Notes: generated by a model not told the origin, from the letters alone. Positions 22,079 through 32,809 are shown, counted from the stretch's first letter. The stretch is 64,000 nt of DNA from Hygrophila difformis (GCA_030278955.1 JAOANR010000001.1:7304874-7368873); one strand, 5' to 3'. Program-made: numbers and translations.

Positions 22079-22625
22079 CTAAACACTTATTTCATTCTAA
22101 CCACTAAATTAAAAATCTAAAAGCTATATATGACATCATAAAGATGGACTAAACACTTTATTTCATTCTAACCACTATTATTCAAATCTAAAAGCTACCA
22201 GAAGCTTTATTTCATTTTAACCACTAAATTAAAAATCTAAAAGCTATCTAAAAGCTAAATTAAAAATCTAAAAACTATGTCTATATATCATACTTCCTCC
22301 GTCTCCGTATAATTATTACGTTTGACTTTTTGACACTATTCACTGGTTAAGTTTGATTCAAATTTTTATCATAGTTATGTAAGAAAAAACATAGGCAATT
22401 GAGATCTTGTTAGATTCGTCTAATCTTGTAGTTTTAGACAATCAAATTCTTATAATTTTTTATTATACACAATTTAAGTTATTAACCATTAAAAATGTAT
22501 ATTGGCATACGTGCCGGGTGGATCCGTGACAAAAATAATGAGACGGAGGTAGTACTAAACACTTATTTCATCTAAAAGCTATATATCACATCTAAAAATC
22601 TAACCACTTATTTCATACTAAACAC
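22079..22625. repeat. Degenerate minisatellite interrupted by a MITE
   Basis: A unit of roughly 55-68 bp, core CTAAACACTTATTTCATTCT followed by AACCACTAAATTAAAAATCT and AAAAGCTAT, recurs at about 22079, 22146, 22203, 22553 and 22610, with partial copies. The Stowaway-like element at 22291-22554 is inserted within the array. Confidence 0.6.
22291..22554. mobile_element. Stowaway-like MITE, 264 bp
   Basis: TA-bounded, with ends TACTTCCTCCGTCTCCGTAT and (inward from the right) TACTACCTCCGTCTCATTAT. The interior includes GACACTATTCACTGGTTAAG and TTGTTAGATTCGTCTAATC as in its relatives. Confidence 0.75.
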
Positions 22626-22751
22626 TTATTTCATTCAAACTCCAATATATAAACCCTAATTTAAAACTCCGATACTAAATATTACTACTATTATTCAAAA
22701 TTATATTGATTTAAGATTATTTTTTACTAACGGTATTTTTTAATATTTGAT

Positions 22752-22912
22752 GGAGATTTGGCCTAGTGATCATATTCACTGACTTCCAATCTTATAGTTG
22801 GGATTCGATTCACATCCGGCCCTCTATCCTTACCCTTTGTCCCATTTGTAATTTGTATGATTTGAGCTCCCACACATATTTATTGACACATGAGTGTCAA
22901 TATTTACCAAAA
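22752..22912 (+). mobile_element. tRNA-derived SINE
   Basis: A-box-like TGGCCTAGTGATC near 22759, B-box-like GGGATTCGATTCACATCC near 22799, then the family body CCCATTTGTAATTTGTATGA and a GACACATGAGTGTCAATATT end leading into an A-rich tail. Relatives at 1795, 11697, 23746 and 31436. Confidence 0.6.
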
Positions 22913-23745
22913 AAATTGTACTAAATGTATTTTTTAAAAAAAAAATAAAAAAAAATAAAAAAAAATCATGGATTCATTATGTGTACATACATGTTCTATG
23001 TTCATCCATCGTTAGTGTGTGTGGCACCCTTTGATCCAGCTAATAATTATTGCTTGGTCCAATAAGAAAAATAAGCAACAAGTGCTAACTTCCAATAATT
23101 AAATCAAATATGAAATAAATCGGCCCAATTACTAGGGTGGCCCAAATGCATAACGTGGATATTGATGAGTTTTTATGGCTATTCAACCAATTAAAGACAA
23201 AAACACTCCTCTCCCAAGAATCACCTGATGATTCTTTTGGTAAGAATCACTTGATAATTTGCTACATTCTTTTAAAATATTTTCTCACAATAAAAAAAAG
23301 AAAAGATTTGTCTAATTTTCAAACTATATTTGCATGGATAACCATACCTACAATATTTAATTTGCTGCGGATGGACATGTACAGTATTTACAATCTAATT
23401 TTAATAAATTAACAAAAAAAATTAGTAAATCTAAATATTAATATTTATTTTTAATAAAATAAATATAATCAATTAATTAATTAATTAAATCTAAATATTA
23501 AGATTAGAATACCCTTCATTACACACTCAATTCTCAAGATACTAGTCTTAACCTCGTATATCATATATTCACCTCAAAAAATATTAAAAGCATGTGTCTA
23601 TAATTATTTTATTTGAGATTTCCGCCTTACTTTATTTGAAACAGTCTGAAAAGGCGAGTAAAGAGAAATAAGATTTCCGCCTTACTTTTTAATCAAAGGC
23701 AAATATTAAAAATAATTTCAATATGTTTATCCCTTTTAAATTTAT

Positions 23746-23895
23746 TTACCCTCAATTCCCAACCTATAGGTTGGGGTTATAGGTTGGGGTTTAAATCCCC
23801 ACCCAGCCCTTTATCTATCTTCTTTATTCCCTTTGTAATTTATATGTCATGGGCTCCCACCACCCTTTGTCATGACTTTAATGGTTCCTTAACAA
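23746..23895 (+). mobile_element. tRNA-derived SINE, 5'-truncated or rearranged
   Basis: Contains GGTTGGGGTTTAAATCCCCACC (B-box region), then CCCTTTGTAATTTATATG and GGGCTCCCACCACCCTTTGT, ending near ACAAAAACA. The sequence CCAACCTATAGGTTGGGGTTATAGGTTGGGG before the B box is a short local duplication. Confidence 0.5.
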
Positions 23896-23977
23896 AAACA
23901 TCTAATTGGCTCTTAAAAAAAGAATAAAGCATCTAATTTTAGTAAAACGGCTGTGGCGTGTCATTGTTAAAAAAATA

Positions 23978-23978
<1 letters not shown>

Positions 23979-24015
<37 letters not shown>
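23979..24015. repeat. (TAA)n microsatellite
   Basis: About a dozen TAA/AAT repeats run directly into the left end of the hAT-like element at 24016, so that element's target duplication cannot be read. Confidence 0.8.
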
Positions 24016-24018
<3 letters not shown>

Positions 24019-24674
24019 GGTTATTAAAATCTAGATCTACATCTTAGGATTTTACGATCCTACGATCCCACAAAGCCAAAACGATCAAGATCTGTATGAG
24101 ATCTAAATTAGGGTGAGATCTGGATAAGATATATAGGATCTATACAAGATCTTAAAATCTTTGAACGATCCGATCCCACTCCCTCTTAGTTTTCATCACA
24201 TTTTTTCGTTTTTCAGTCCTCTATTCTTTTCCAAAATCCAGATCTATGGATTTTCATTTGCATCTCTATCTTCCTCGCATCCCCTTCATATTCCCCTTCC
24301 AATTATCTTCCTGTTGTTGACGTCGCCATCGTATCCTCTTCTCTTCCTATCGTCGCCCTCGCATCCCCTTCCAACACATATTGCTGATGGAAATCTTAGT
24401 TCTAAACCCCCCGCCCAGATGGATGACGATGAATCCAATGAGACAGTGGTTGAGACTGACGAAAATGGTGAAAATTCTAATGACAAATCCAACCCAGCTC
24501 AAGCATCATGTCTTAAATGCTCAATTATTAGTAATTGTAATTTGCTAATATGCAACATGAATATATATTTTTTTGTCCTAATTTCATAGGATCTTAGGAT
24601 CTGAATACGATCCTACGATCCCGATCTTGAAAATGGAAAAACGATCCTGCAAGATCTAGATTTTGATAACCTTA
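24016..24674 (+). mobile_element. hAT-like element, longer relative with a coding remnant
   Basis: Left end CAAGGTTATTAAAATCTAGA and right end CTAGATTTTGATAACCTTA are inverted. Subterminal GATCCTACGATCCC motifs are shared with the 467-bp MITE at 11028-11494. It contains an open frame at 24161-24589, whose part after about residue 86 is acidic and Asn/Ser-rich (QMDDDESNETVVETDENGEN), like the region that precedes a BED zinc finger in plant hAT transposases; the rest of a transposase is missing. Probably a deletion derivative. Confidence 0.5.
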
Positions 24675-24715
24675 ATAATAAATATGTAAGCTTGCTAGTT
24701 TTTATGTAAATTTAC

Positions 24716-24978
24716 TACTCCCTCCGTCCCATGTAACATGTCCTGTTTGACTTTTTAGCACTGTTCATTGTACAGATTTGACTCAATATTATTATAAGTA
24801 TATATTTGAAAAAAATAGTCGAGTTGGGTCTTGTTAGAATCGTATGATTATGTAGTTTTATAGTATATATTTTACATAATTTTTCATTATATATATTTTG
24901 AGATATTTACGATTGAAAAAGTGCATTGGATTGTGTGCAGAAGTCAAACAAGACAAGTTAAATGGGACAGAGGGAGTA
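24716..24978. mobile_element. Stowaway-like MITE, 263 bp
   Basis: TA-bounded. Ends TACTCCCTCCGTCCCATGTA and (inward from the right) TACTCCCTCTGTCCCATTTA. Well preserved; very similar to the copies at 31587 and 31974. Confidence 0.85.
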
Positions 24979-25823
24979 GTTTTTTTCATTTGCCGTGGCT
25001 TCACCGTTTAAAGAAAAAAATTATTTAAAAAAAAATAGTAAAACGGCTCTGCTTGTGCTGCATACACCATTGGACCTTTTCATAAATGGGGTGGGCTCTC
25101 TTATTAATTAATACTTGATGAAAAAATAATACTACTTTAATCTAATACATCAACATGAAGAGATAAATGGCTTGTACATTCGAGGCAAGTTCCCCAATAA
25201 ATGGCTTCGCCCTCCCTTTCTAAAAAAAAATACATCAACATGAATTTAGAATTCATATTAGCTTTATCGACATTAATCACCAAGTCGGATTAGGTTAATA
25301 ATATATATCTACAAACCCTACGTATGGCTGTGAGATAAAGCCTCTCTATGTAACAGTTTAATTTACACAGAACTAGAGTTGACAAACTATATACTTCATG
25401 CATGATCACATTCACAATTATACTGACACTCAACCACATGTAAATAAAATAGTAGTAGTACATTTTTATTCAACGTTGCAATAAATCTCCATATGTCAAT
25501 GGCTAATTTAATCACCACTAACCTATTATACTGGTACTAACCTTCCTTTTCAAATACTCTTATTTCAATTGCCATTTGCCCTATGGCGTCCTACTTGACA
25601 AGTCTTCTTTGGTCGCATTTACACCCTCAAAGCAGATCCACACCGTTCATCATGCCATCTCATCACTATCCACGGTGTAGATGTATGCCCTCGAGTCGAC
25701 CCGCAGTTGCCCCTCAACACTTGCCATCAAGGATCATCAATATGCCTAGTTATATATTACTCCAATTTTGCCCCAATTCATCATCGGAAAATACTGTGTT
25801 TTAGGGAATTTGCAATATACAGA
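24979..25823. other. Upstream region of the ATL gene
   Basis: AT-rich, with a 70-bp retroposed fragment (25160-25229). The 300 bp before 25824 are presumably promoter and 5' UTR. An open frame at 25583-25804 has no domain. Confidence 0.4.
25145..25244 (+). mobile_element. Very short poly(A) retroposon with 15-bp target duplication
   Basis: The direct repeat ATACATCAACATGAA is perfect at 25145-25159 and 25230-25244. Between them are 70 bp (GAGATAAATGGCTTGTACAT…CCTCCCTTTCT) ending in nine A residues. This is the structure of a 5'-truncated retroposed transcript or SINE mobilised by LINE machinery. The source transcript was not recognised. Confidence 0.7.
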
Positions 25824-26444
25824 ATGGACGGGGGAATCGACGATTCAACCGCCGTCCGACCATTCAACGGCCGAATAATGGTTTCGTCTGTGGTTTTGCT
25901 CATCGTTGCCTGTATCATCGTGCTTTTGTTTCACTCATACAGCCGTTGGATCAGCCGCCGCCGCCATGCTCCCCCGCGCCGCAGCATCTATCCTGCCGCG
26001 GCGGTCGGCGCTACTACCGAACAGGATGGCCTCGATTTCCGAACCATGAACTCGCTCCCCGTATTCGTTTTCAACGTCAAAACTCCCGGCGGCGGAGAAG
26101 GAACCCCGCCGGATTGCGCCGTGTGCCAGTCGGAATTTGAAGACGGCGAAACGGGTCGGATCTTACCGGGCTGCAAGCACTGCTTTCACGTGGATTGTAT
26201 CGATATGTGGTTTATGTCCCACTCCGCCTGCCCGCTCTGTAGAACCCAGGTTATGACCCGACCGGTGAAAGACCAAGTGAACCCGGCTGCCGAAATAGTT
26301 CTACCCATTTTTGATACGGGTCCGAATATTGGCGGCCCTTCTTCACCGGCGCAACAATTGGATCCGACTAAAAACGGATCCCACCCGCTCCCGGATCCGG
26401 ACGTGGAGCCCGGGCTCAAGCAGCCGGATCAGTTAATTAATTAG
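25824..26444 (+). CDS. ATL-family RING-H2 E3 ubiquitin ligase
   Basis: Single-exon gene of 206 residues, intronless as is usual for ATL genes. The start at 25824 (MDGGIDDSTAV) puts the transmembrane helix SSVVLLIVACIIVLLFHSY at about residues 20-38. A basic stretch follows, then the GLD motif (DGLDFRTMNSLPVF, about 73-86) and the RING-H2 finger (about 99-142): CAVC, a 15-residue loop, LPGCKHCFHVDCIDMWF, CPLC. The Cys-x-His-x2-His-x2-Cys order and the Trp three residues after the sixth ligand are ATL hallmarks. The C-terminal tail is Pro/Gly/Asp-rich. ATL proteins are membrane-anchored E3 ligases that pass ubiquitin from an E2 to targets, often in defence or hormone responses. An in-frame upstream Met at 25707 would give an unlikely 39-residue leader. 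The particular ATL subclade cannot be named with confidence. Confidence 0.92.
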   Translation: MDGGIDDSTAVRPFNGRIMVSSVVLLIVACIIVLLFHSYSRWISRRRHAPPRRSIYPAAAVGATTEQDGLDFRTMNSLPVFVFNVKTPGGGEGTPPDCAVCQSEFEDGETGRILPGCKHCFHVDCIDMWFMSHSACPLCRTQVMTRPVKDQVNPAAEIVLPIFDTGPNIGGPSSPAQQLDPTKNGSHPLPDPDVEPGLKQPDQLIN

Positions 26445-26910
26445 AACGCATTTAATTTGTGATGAATCACTCACTGTGTAAACCATGCAGCAAATTAGTA
26501 CAGTAGTTGTTAATTTAAAATATAAAGATATGAAAATTTGTAAATTTCATGCGCTGGAGTTAATATAATTGTTTGGAGTACAATAATAAAGTTGATTTTT
26601 TTAAGTAGCTTGAAAAATGTTTAAAATGCTTCAAGGAATGAAAATGCCTAAGAAATTACTAAAATTGTTGATTTAATTTAGATTTTGGTTCGGAGGTATA
26701 AATATGCTGCAGGTGCATGAAAAAGAGAAACGCATGGCAAATCACAGTTCCAAATCCAAACAAGGCCTTACTATTCAAAGGGCTGAGCTTGCTCTGCTCC
26801 AAAATGGCACCTCCAATCATTCCCATCCATTCCCTCAACATATAATCAGCCATATATACCAGAAAAAGCTATAAAACGCCCCCAAAACAAACAACTCCAT
26901 TCACAACACA
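26445..26910. other. Intergenic region between ATL and PMEI-like genes
   Basis: AT-rich 3' flank of the ATL gene, then the promoter side of the PMEI-like gene, with TATATACC near 26853 and a CTATAAAAC at 26869-26877, about 35-40 bp before the ATG. Nothing else seen. Confidence 0.5.
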
Positions 26911-27626
26911 ATGATAAATTCAGGCATGTCCTACAAGTTTCTCCTGTTGTCATTAGCAATCTTGTTCGGCCTGAGTCAGGGCCGTCAAAGCCTGCAGGTC
27001 CGCCACGAGATCAAATTGACCAAGGATTGTGGCGAGCCTCTGGTTCGTAAAGCATGTCATGGCCTCGGCCACATTGAGCGCGAATGCAGATCCCTCTTTC
27101 AAGAATTCCTTGAGATGAACCCTAAGGGCGAAGTTAACGCCACCCAGCTTGCCTTTTATGCCATCGGGTATTTATAATTATAGTTTTTTTTTTTTTTTCC
27201 CCATATTTCATGTAATGGATTATGAAGAAATTGTAAATTTGAAATTTTTGTGGCAGCTTTGTAAAAGTTCATGCGATTCTGGTTGTAAATACAATTAAGA
27301 ACATTTCTGCATCCGAGTCCAACCTTGCTCCCATGTTTCAATCCTCGTTGGCCGATTGCCAGGAGGTGTACGATTCTTTTGAAGATCTGTTAGAGGATGC
27401 TGAGAGTGCAATATATGTTCATCAATACAAGGATGGGCTCAAGTACATGGAAGCTGCCACGACTACCATAGCGTTGTGCGACAAAGAGTTTAGCGACACG
27501 AATGCAGAGGAAAGAAAGGAGAACAAATCCGAAGACGAAATCAAATGGTCTGAGGAGTTGAAGGACTCCAATGACTTCCTCAAGAACATCCTCATTGCTG
27601 GTATTCACATTCTTAAAGCTAAGTAA
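26911..27626 (+). CDS. PMEI-like (pectin methylesterase / invertase inhibitor domain) protein
   Basis: Two exons, 26911-27167 and 27257-27626, spliced through an 89-bp GT-AG intron in phase 2, give 208 residues. An N-terminal hydrophobic signal (MSYKFLLLSLAILFGLSQG, after MINSG) suggests secretion to the wall. The mature part is an all-helical PMEI fold: first cysteine hairpin TKDCGEPLVRKACHGLGHIE, then FVKVHAILVVNTIKNI, and the second cysteine pair in LADCQEVYDSFEDLLEDAES…TTTIALCDKEF. Residues 190-208 (DFLKNILIAGIHILKAK) form the last helix. The extra Cys after GHIERE and the charged EERKENKSEDE insert are unusual. Known members inhibit pectin methylesterases or invertases one-to-one; which of the two is not decidable here. 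It converges on a PME gene ending at 27918. Confidence 0.8.
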
Positions 27627-27917
27627 TTATGCAAAAAATATACTCTACAAAAGTTTTTTCGAAAAACAAAAAAACATGCTATTATATTCAATAAAGCGAG
27701 GAATTAATTAGTTCATTAGCATGTTGTGATTCATGAAAAAATTGTATTATACTATATTAATTGTTGGAATGTAAATTTGAAGTACATTGTCTCTATTCCC
27801 CTGTGTTAGAGTTCAGACATATACATTATTCCTTACAAAAAAAGAATTGAATAATAAGCAATTAGAAAAGTGAAAAAGACACATCCAAAGAACAATTTAC
27901 AAGATACTATAAGACGA

Positions 27918-29987
27918 TCAGTATAAGCTAGATGTATAAGGCGCCCCTGATTGAGGTACCCATTGAAGCCCTGAGATGAACTCGGACACGGTGAAATTGA
28001 CAGCATCGGTGGCGTTAATGATGTGAAATCCAGGCCACGTCACTCTCTGGCTGGTGTCCGATCCGGGCCCTGTATTGGCGTACTCAGCATAATAAGACGT
28101 GTTCAGCGCAAAATCCCCTGACCATACGCTCCAGCCCGCGGGATTCAACAAACTGTCAATGTACGTCTGCATAACTACCGTCCTGGAGTATAACTTCCAG
28201 GGCCTGCCAAGATATGTCTGGATCGGGACACCGCCGCCGTTATTCGCCAGGTCATCGGCTGCCCGAATCGTGCAGTTCTGGATGGAAATGCCCGTGTTCT
28301 GATTTGGATCGGTCCGGCCCTGTGCGGTGATGGTGTTGAACTGATTGGGCATCGGCAGGCGCGGGTAGATGTTGCAATCCTGGAAAACGACGGCCGCGTT
28401 GCCGAATATGAAGTCTATGGTGCCGTAGATGTCGCATTCCACGTAGAATTGCCTCAGGGAATGCACGTAGAGCGTGTCCTGGTACCCCTCGAAGCTGCAG
28501 CTGTAAAACGTGGAGAGATCCGCCCCATTCCGGACCGCCACGGCCTGGTGCTTGCTCGGCCCCGCCGTGTTCTGGAACGTGATATTCACCGCCACAAAGC
28601 CTGTTGCGACTACAGCTGATGACACACGAATGAGTAAATTCGTTAGCAGATGAGTTATGTATGGAATGTTAATTAGTTAGTGAGTCCTAATCGGACCCAT
28701 GTATTACGCAGTTCAATGCACATTTTAAACCACAAATAACTCAAGTTGTACGAGTTCGGTACAAGTAAAAATTCTAAAACCTCGACATTTAAAAAGTACA
28801 AGACCCACTTGGTTATATTTTTAATTTGTATAACTATAATAAAATTTTAAATTAAACTCTGTGTGCGTGAATAGTAACACATTAACCACCCTCAAAAACT
28901 TCTCAATATAGAGGTATTATATTATAATATGTTAAACGATTTTACCAAACGGTGGTTACTTACAGAATGTTGGAGAATTGAATGTTGTCCATCCATCGAT
29001 ATAATTGTGGTTGCCCGTAATGATGGTTTGGTTGATGCCATCGCCCATCATCAGGAGGTACTTCTTGTTCTTAGGAATGGCGATGTACTCTTGGTACACT
29101 CCTGCAGTGACGTATATCATGAAGTATCCGTTGGTGCCGTCGGTGTTGTTGGGGGCGGCGCCGACGGCGTCATTTATCGTGGTATAGTTCCCGGTTCCAT
29201 CCTGGCTGACGACGACAATGTCGCTGACCTGGACCTGATCGCTCCCGTCGGATGCCTGGAGGAGCCTCCGGTTGTTGCTGAACGTTCGATATATCGCCTG
29301 AGTCCTGTCGGACATTTTCAGGTTCAGCTTGCCGTTTCTAAGCCTGAGACGCTTCCCTCTGCCGGATACGGATCGAGGAGTCCCCCGCCGCTTTTTAGGG
29401 ACCCAACCTTTGGTGAACAGAGCCAGGGAAACGCTGTAAAGGCGAGTGTCGTTCGAAAGTGGGAGTATAATCCCGTTCCTGACGCTCCAGGTGGAAGCGG
29501 TGACCTGGAGGCCGTCGATGCACGTTTGGGTGTTGGTGAGGACGGCACTGAGGAGGGACTGGATTCGGTCGGCTTGGTCGATGGGGAGAGTTTGGGAGGT
29601 CCTGTTGAGAATCTGGATGAAGCTGAGGATATCATCGATGTTGGATTGTGCTAGGAACTCGCAGTCCTGGAGGGCGCGGATCGCGGTGACGGTTAGGGTG
29701 CCCCTGGATTTACGAATGACCTTCTGGATGAGGGCGAGGAACTTCCGGGCAGCCGTGAGGGATTTACGGAAGGAGACACGGCCGTAGTCGTATACATTGG
29801 AGGAGGAGGAGGTGTTGGAAGGGAGGACGCTGTTGCATTCGGAAGGGTAGGGGGTCGATTTGCAAATGGTGGATGGGGGCGTAGGAGTGGAGGGCGGAGC
29901 ATCCGCGGCGGAGGAAAACTCAAGAAATAAACAAGGGAGGAGGAGGAGGAGGAGAAGTGAAGAATGGGGGAGATTTTTTGGGGCCAT
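27918..29987 (-). CDS. Type I pectin methylesterase with PMEI pro-region
   Basis: Two exons on the minus strand, 29987-28964 and 28615-27918 (phase 1 intron of 348 bp), give 573 residues. Order: signal peptide with a Leu run (SSLLLLLLLPCLFLEF), a Pro/Thr linker, the PMEI pro-domain (CKSTPYPSEC, LQDCEFLAQ, TNTQTCIDGLQ), a basic linker (KKRR, GRGKRLRLR) with the processing site NNRRLLQASD at about residues 240-249, then the CE8 catalytic domain. Catalytic signatures: [32 protein letters not shown] and LGRPWK. The enzyme removes methyl esters from homogalacturonan in the cell wall, with subtilase cleavage at RRLL releasing the mature form. Its intron position equals that of the second PME here (54089). 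The intron carries a worn MITE. It lies 291 bp from, and converges on, the PMEI-like gene. Confidence 0.95.
28676..28905. mobile_element. Worn Stowaway-like remnant in PME intron
   Basis: Inside the PME intron (28616-28963) the run CAGTTCAATGCACATTTTAA…GGTACAAGTAAAAATTCTAA…TTTGTATAACTATAATAAAA matches the interior of Stowaway-like copies at 49769 and 52599, but the terminal CTCCCTCCGT repeats are lost. Ends are approximate. Confidence 0.5.
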
Positions 29988-30470
29988 TGGGAAGTTGGGG
30001 AATGGGGAATTGAAGTGGGTTTGTGTTTGGGAAGGAATGTGGGTTTTGTAGTGTTTATAAGCACAAGTTAAGGGTGAAGGGGGGAGGTGGTTTTGGGGGG
30101 AATATCAAATATGGCTGGGGGGATACATATATCAATGTTTTTTGTTTATTAAGTCAACTAGGTTGGGTGTTGTCCTTATGTAATGAAAGCGCGTTAGATC
30201 TTGATTGGAGTTTTGTGAAGGGATTGGACATGTAGACGGTAAGAAAGCGTTGGTTCTACATAATCATGTGATTGTATGCATCGGTGTATTGTATGGACAG
30301 AGTAGGCAACGACGACATGGGAATTGGGAACTGATATTTCATTGGATATATGGGACTAAGACTAAGATATTTTGTGGCAAAATGCAGAGGGGGGAACCAC
30401 AAAAATGACTAATCTTTATGACGAGTTTTCATAAGAGAACAATCGTATAAGTCACCTAATGGCTATTCGC
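29988..30470. other. 5' flank of the PME gene
   Basis: Contains the 5' UTR and promoter side of the minus-strand PME. A TTTATAAGC at about 30053-30061 reads on the minus strand as GCTTATAAA, a plausible TATA box about 70 bp before the ATG. No other feature recognised. Confidence 0.45.
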
Positions 30471-31232
30471 TAAGACCATCTCCAATGGTCCCCTAAAACC
30501 CAAAATGGGGTGGCATCTTCTTTCCAACAATACCCTAAAACCAAACCTATTTCAAGTTTTTTGAGTTTTATGAATAGTAAATACTCAAATTTGAGTATTT
30601 ACTATTCATAAACCTATATCACTTTTTGCAATTAAATTAATTGCAATTTCATCCCTCCAATTGTTGCAAGTTGAATATTGATCTAATTTTGTATTATGCT
30701 TGATAATTTTATACTTCATATAATTTTTTATTAAATTAATTTTATATTTAATTAGATTAGAAATTTTAAGGTTTCTTTATAAAATAAATTTTAAACATAA
30801 AGATAACTAAATTTTTAAAGTTTTGGTATAATCTTAGCAATCAATAAAAAAATTACATTAGCATATGAAAATATAATTAAACATAACACATCTCAAATAC
30901 TTCAAAAAATGTACAATATTAAACAACTAAATAATTACGCAAACGGAAAATTAAGTTAATAGTCATCTAAATCAACATCGGATCCTCCAACATGATTGAA
31001 ATACGTAGATGAATTTGTATTGAATTTATGTGTGGTTAATGTATACGGAGTAATTTATAAGAAATGAAGGGTATGATTGAAAAGATAAATAAGTTTGTAT
31101 GGAAAAGAATATATAGAGAATATTCTTTTAAGTTTGAGTTTAGTGTAAATGGTTGGAGATGAATTACTGTTTGATGTGACATTTACTGTAAAATGGGTTT
31201 GAGTTTGGTGTTGGCTATTGGAGATGCCCTAA
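30471..31232. mobile_element. PIF/Harbinger-like MITE with TAA target duplication
   Basis: TAA at 30471-30473 and 31230-31232 flanks a 756-bp element with ends GACCATCTCCAATGGTCCCC and (inward from the right) GGGCATCTCCAATAGCCAAC. Interior AT-rich; near 30957-30990 the minus strand reads VGGSDVDLDDY then a stop, possibly the end of a lost ORF. Three-bp TAA duplications and GGGCATCTCCAA-type ends fit Harbinger MITEs. Confidence 0.6.
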
Positions 31233-31435
31233 TACCACCAAATTTTTGAAAGAAAAGCCGATCACAAATTGTACACAGATCGACCGCCACATTGTTGAAT
31301 CCAATATTAATTTCCTGATCGATGTGAGATGAAGTGTTTTGAAGCTTTGCATGGTGAATCTTTTTTCAATGTTGGCCCAGAAGATTTATGGTATGGAACT
31401 TTCTTTTGTTCTTGCATTTCGAATTGAAGCGGGAA

Positions 31436-31582
31436 TTGGGATGTAACTAGTGGTTATGTTCCCGACTTCCGATCTTATTGTTGGGGTTCAATTCTCACCT
31501 GATCTCTTTTCCCTCCCCTTTATTACCTTTCTGATTTGTGTGGCTTTGACTCTCCCACACCTTTGTTGGCAGCAACTGTTAA
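31436..31582 (+). mobile_element. tRNA-derived SINE
   Basis: A-box-like TAACTAGTGGTTATG near 31444 and B-box-like GGGGTTCAATTCTCACC near 31483, then the family body (TTCTGATTTGTGTGGCTTTG, CTCCCACACCTTTGTTGGCA). Same family as 22752-22912. It is followed at once by a Stowaway-like MITE. Confidence 0.55.
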
Positions 31583-31586
31583 TTAC

Positions 31587-31849
31587 TACTCCCTCCGTCC
31601 CACCACACTTGTCCTGTTTGACTTTTTTACACTGTTCATTGTTCAGCTTTGACTCAACTTTATCACAAGTATATATTTAGAGAAAGATAGTCGAGTTGGG
31701 TCTTGTTAGAATCGTATGATCATGTAGTTTTATAATATATATTTTGCAAAATTTTTCATTGTACATATTTTGATATATTAACAGTTAAAAAGTGCATTGG
31801 ATTGTGTGCAAAAGTGAAACAAGACAAGTTAAATGGGACAGATGGAGTA
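31587..31849. mobile_element. Stowaway-like MITE, 263 bp
   Basis: TA-bounded. Ends TACTCCCTCCGTCCCACCAC and (inward from the right) TACTCCATCTGTCCCATTTA. Full-length interior. Confidence 0.85.
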
Positions 31850-31973
31850 GTATATAAGAATATCGTATCTAAATTGAAATAATTTTATGCCCTTCCTGGT
31901 TGAATTATTTCGATTAAGGACAGTAAGCTTCAACTAATTAAGAACAATAATGTAGTAAACATTTGTTGGCAGA

Positions 31974-32236
31974 TACTCTCTCCGTCCCACAATAATGTTC
32001 CCATTTGACTTTTTGACACTGTTCATTGTTCAACTTTGACTCGATATTATTGTAATTATATATTTGAAAAAAATAGTCGAGTTCGGTCTTGTTAGATTCG
32101 TCTAATCGTATAGTTTTAGAATATATATTTTACATAATTTCTACTTGTATATATTTTGAGATATTAACAATTTAAAAAGTGCATTGGATTGTGTGCAGAA
32201 ATGAAATGGGAACATTATTGTGGGACGGAGGGAGTA
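31974..32236. mobile_element. Stowaway-like MITE, 263 bp
   Basis: TA-bounded. Ends TACTCTCTCCGTCCCACAAT and (inward from the right) TACTCCCTCCGTCCCACAAT. The terminal inverted repeat is nearly perfect for about 30 bp (through AATGTTCCCATTT), suggesting a recent insertion. Confidence 0.85.
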
Positions 32237-32546
32237 CTATTTAATGACAATGATACAAAATCCTCTGAATTAAATTAAAATAATTCATGTACCAAAAATA
32301 TGTTCTCTACATTCAGATTGGCCAATTTTTTCGAATTTTACCTAATTTATGTTGACAATTTTGACACAAACCAAATATTCTCCCTATTCAATTTTCTGGA
32401 GACAAATTATCCTCCTATTCGATTTGTTTCATCTAACTATCTAAGCGACAAAGTAAAATCAATAATTTGGATTGGGGTTTCTTTATACAAACTATGTTTA
32501 GGCTGACAATTTTGCATTAATACATTTACCCCTTCAATTTGCATAA

Positions 32547-32809
32547 TACTTCATCCGTTTAGAAAAGATAGCTACGTTTGGAAAAACGACACTATTCACA
32601 AAAAATATTTTGACTTGAAGTTTTATCATAGTTATACAAGTTAAAATATAGCCAAGTGAGATCTTGTTAGATTCGCCTCGTCTTGTAGTTTTTACATATC
32701 GAACTTTTAGAATTTTTACTTGTTCCAAATTTGAGTTATTATTGATTTAAAATGTATATTGGATTCCGTGCTACGTGGGTCCGTAGCAAACAAAAAAATA
32801 AAGGAAGTA
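32547..32809. mobile_element. Stowaway-like MITE, worn
   Basis: TA-bounded. Left end TACTTCATCCGTTTAGAAAA; right end TAAAGGAAGTA is degraded. The interior (GTTATACAAGTTAAAATATA, TTGTTAGATTCGCCTCGTCT) matches the copy at 58010-58261. Confidence 0.6.

Larger units (their letters stand above)
22626..23978. other. Intergenic region with two SINEs
   Basis: Apart from the SINEs at 22752-22912 and 23746-23895 this is AT-rich, with A runs near 22930-22965. A 91-codon open frame at 23137-23412 has no recognisable domain and I treat it as chance. Confidence 0.4.

Noticed and set aside
23137..23412. 91-codon open frame
   Set aside because: No signal peptide, domain or conserved pattern; lies in AT-rich repeat-laden DNA.
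24161..24589. Independent gene inside the hAT-like element
   Set aside because: The frame is low-complexity at its start and truncated; better explained as a remnant of a transposase leader.
28929..29654. 241-codon plus-strand frame opposite the first PME
   Set aside because: Antisense shadow of the GC-rich PME exon; codon pattern and domains support only the minus strand.
29925..29955. (GGA)n repeat as a functional motif
   Set aside because: It is the coding strand complement of the Leu run in the PME signal peptide.
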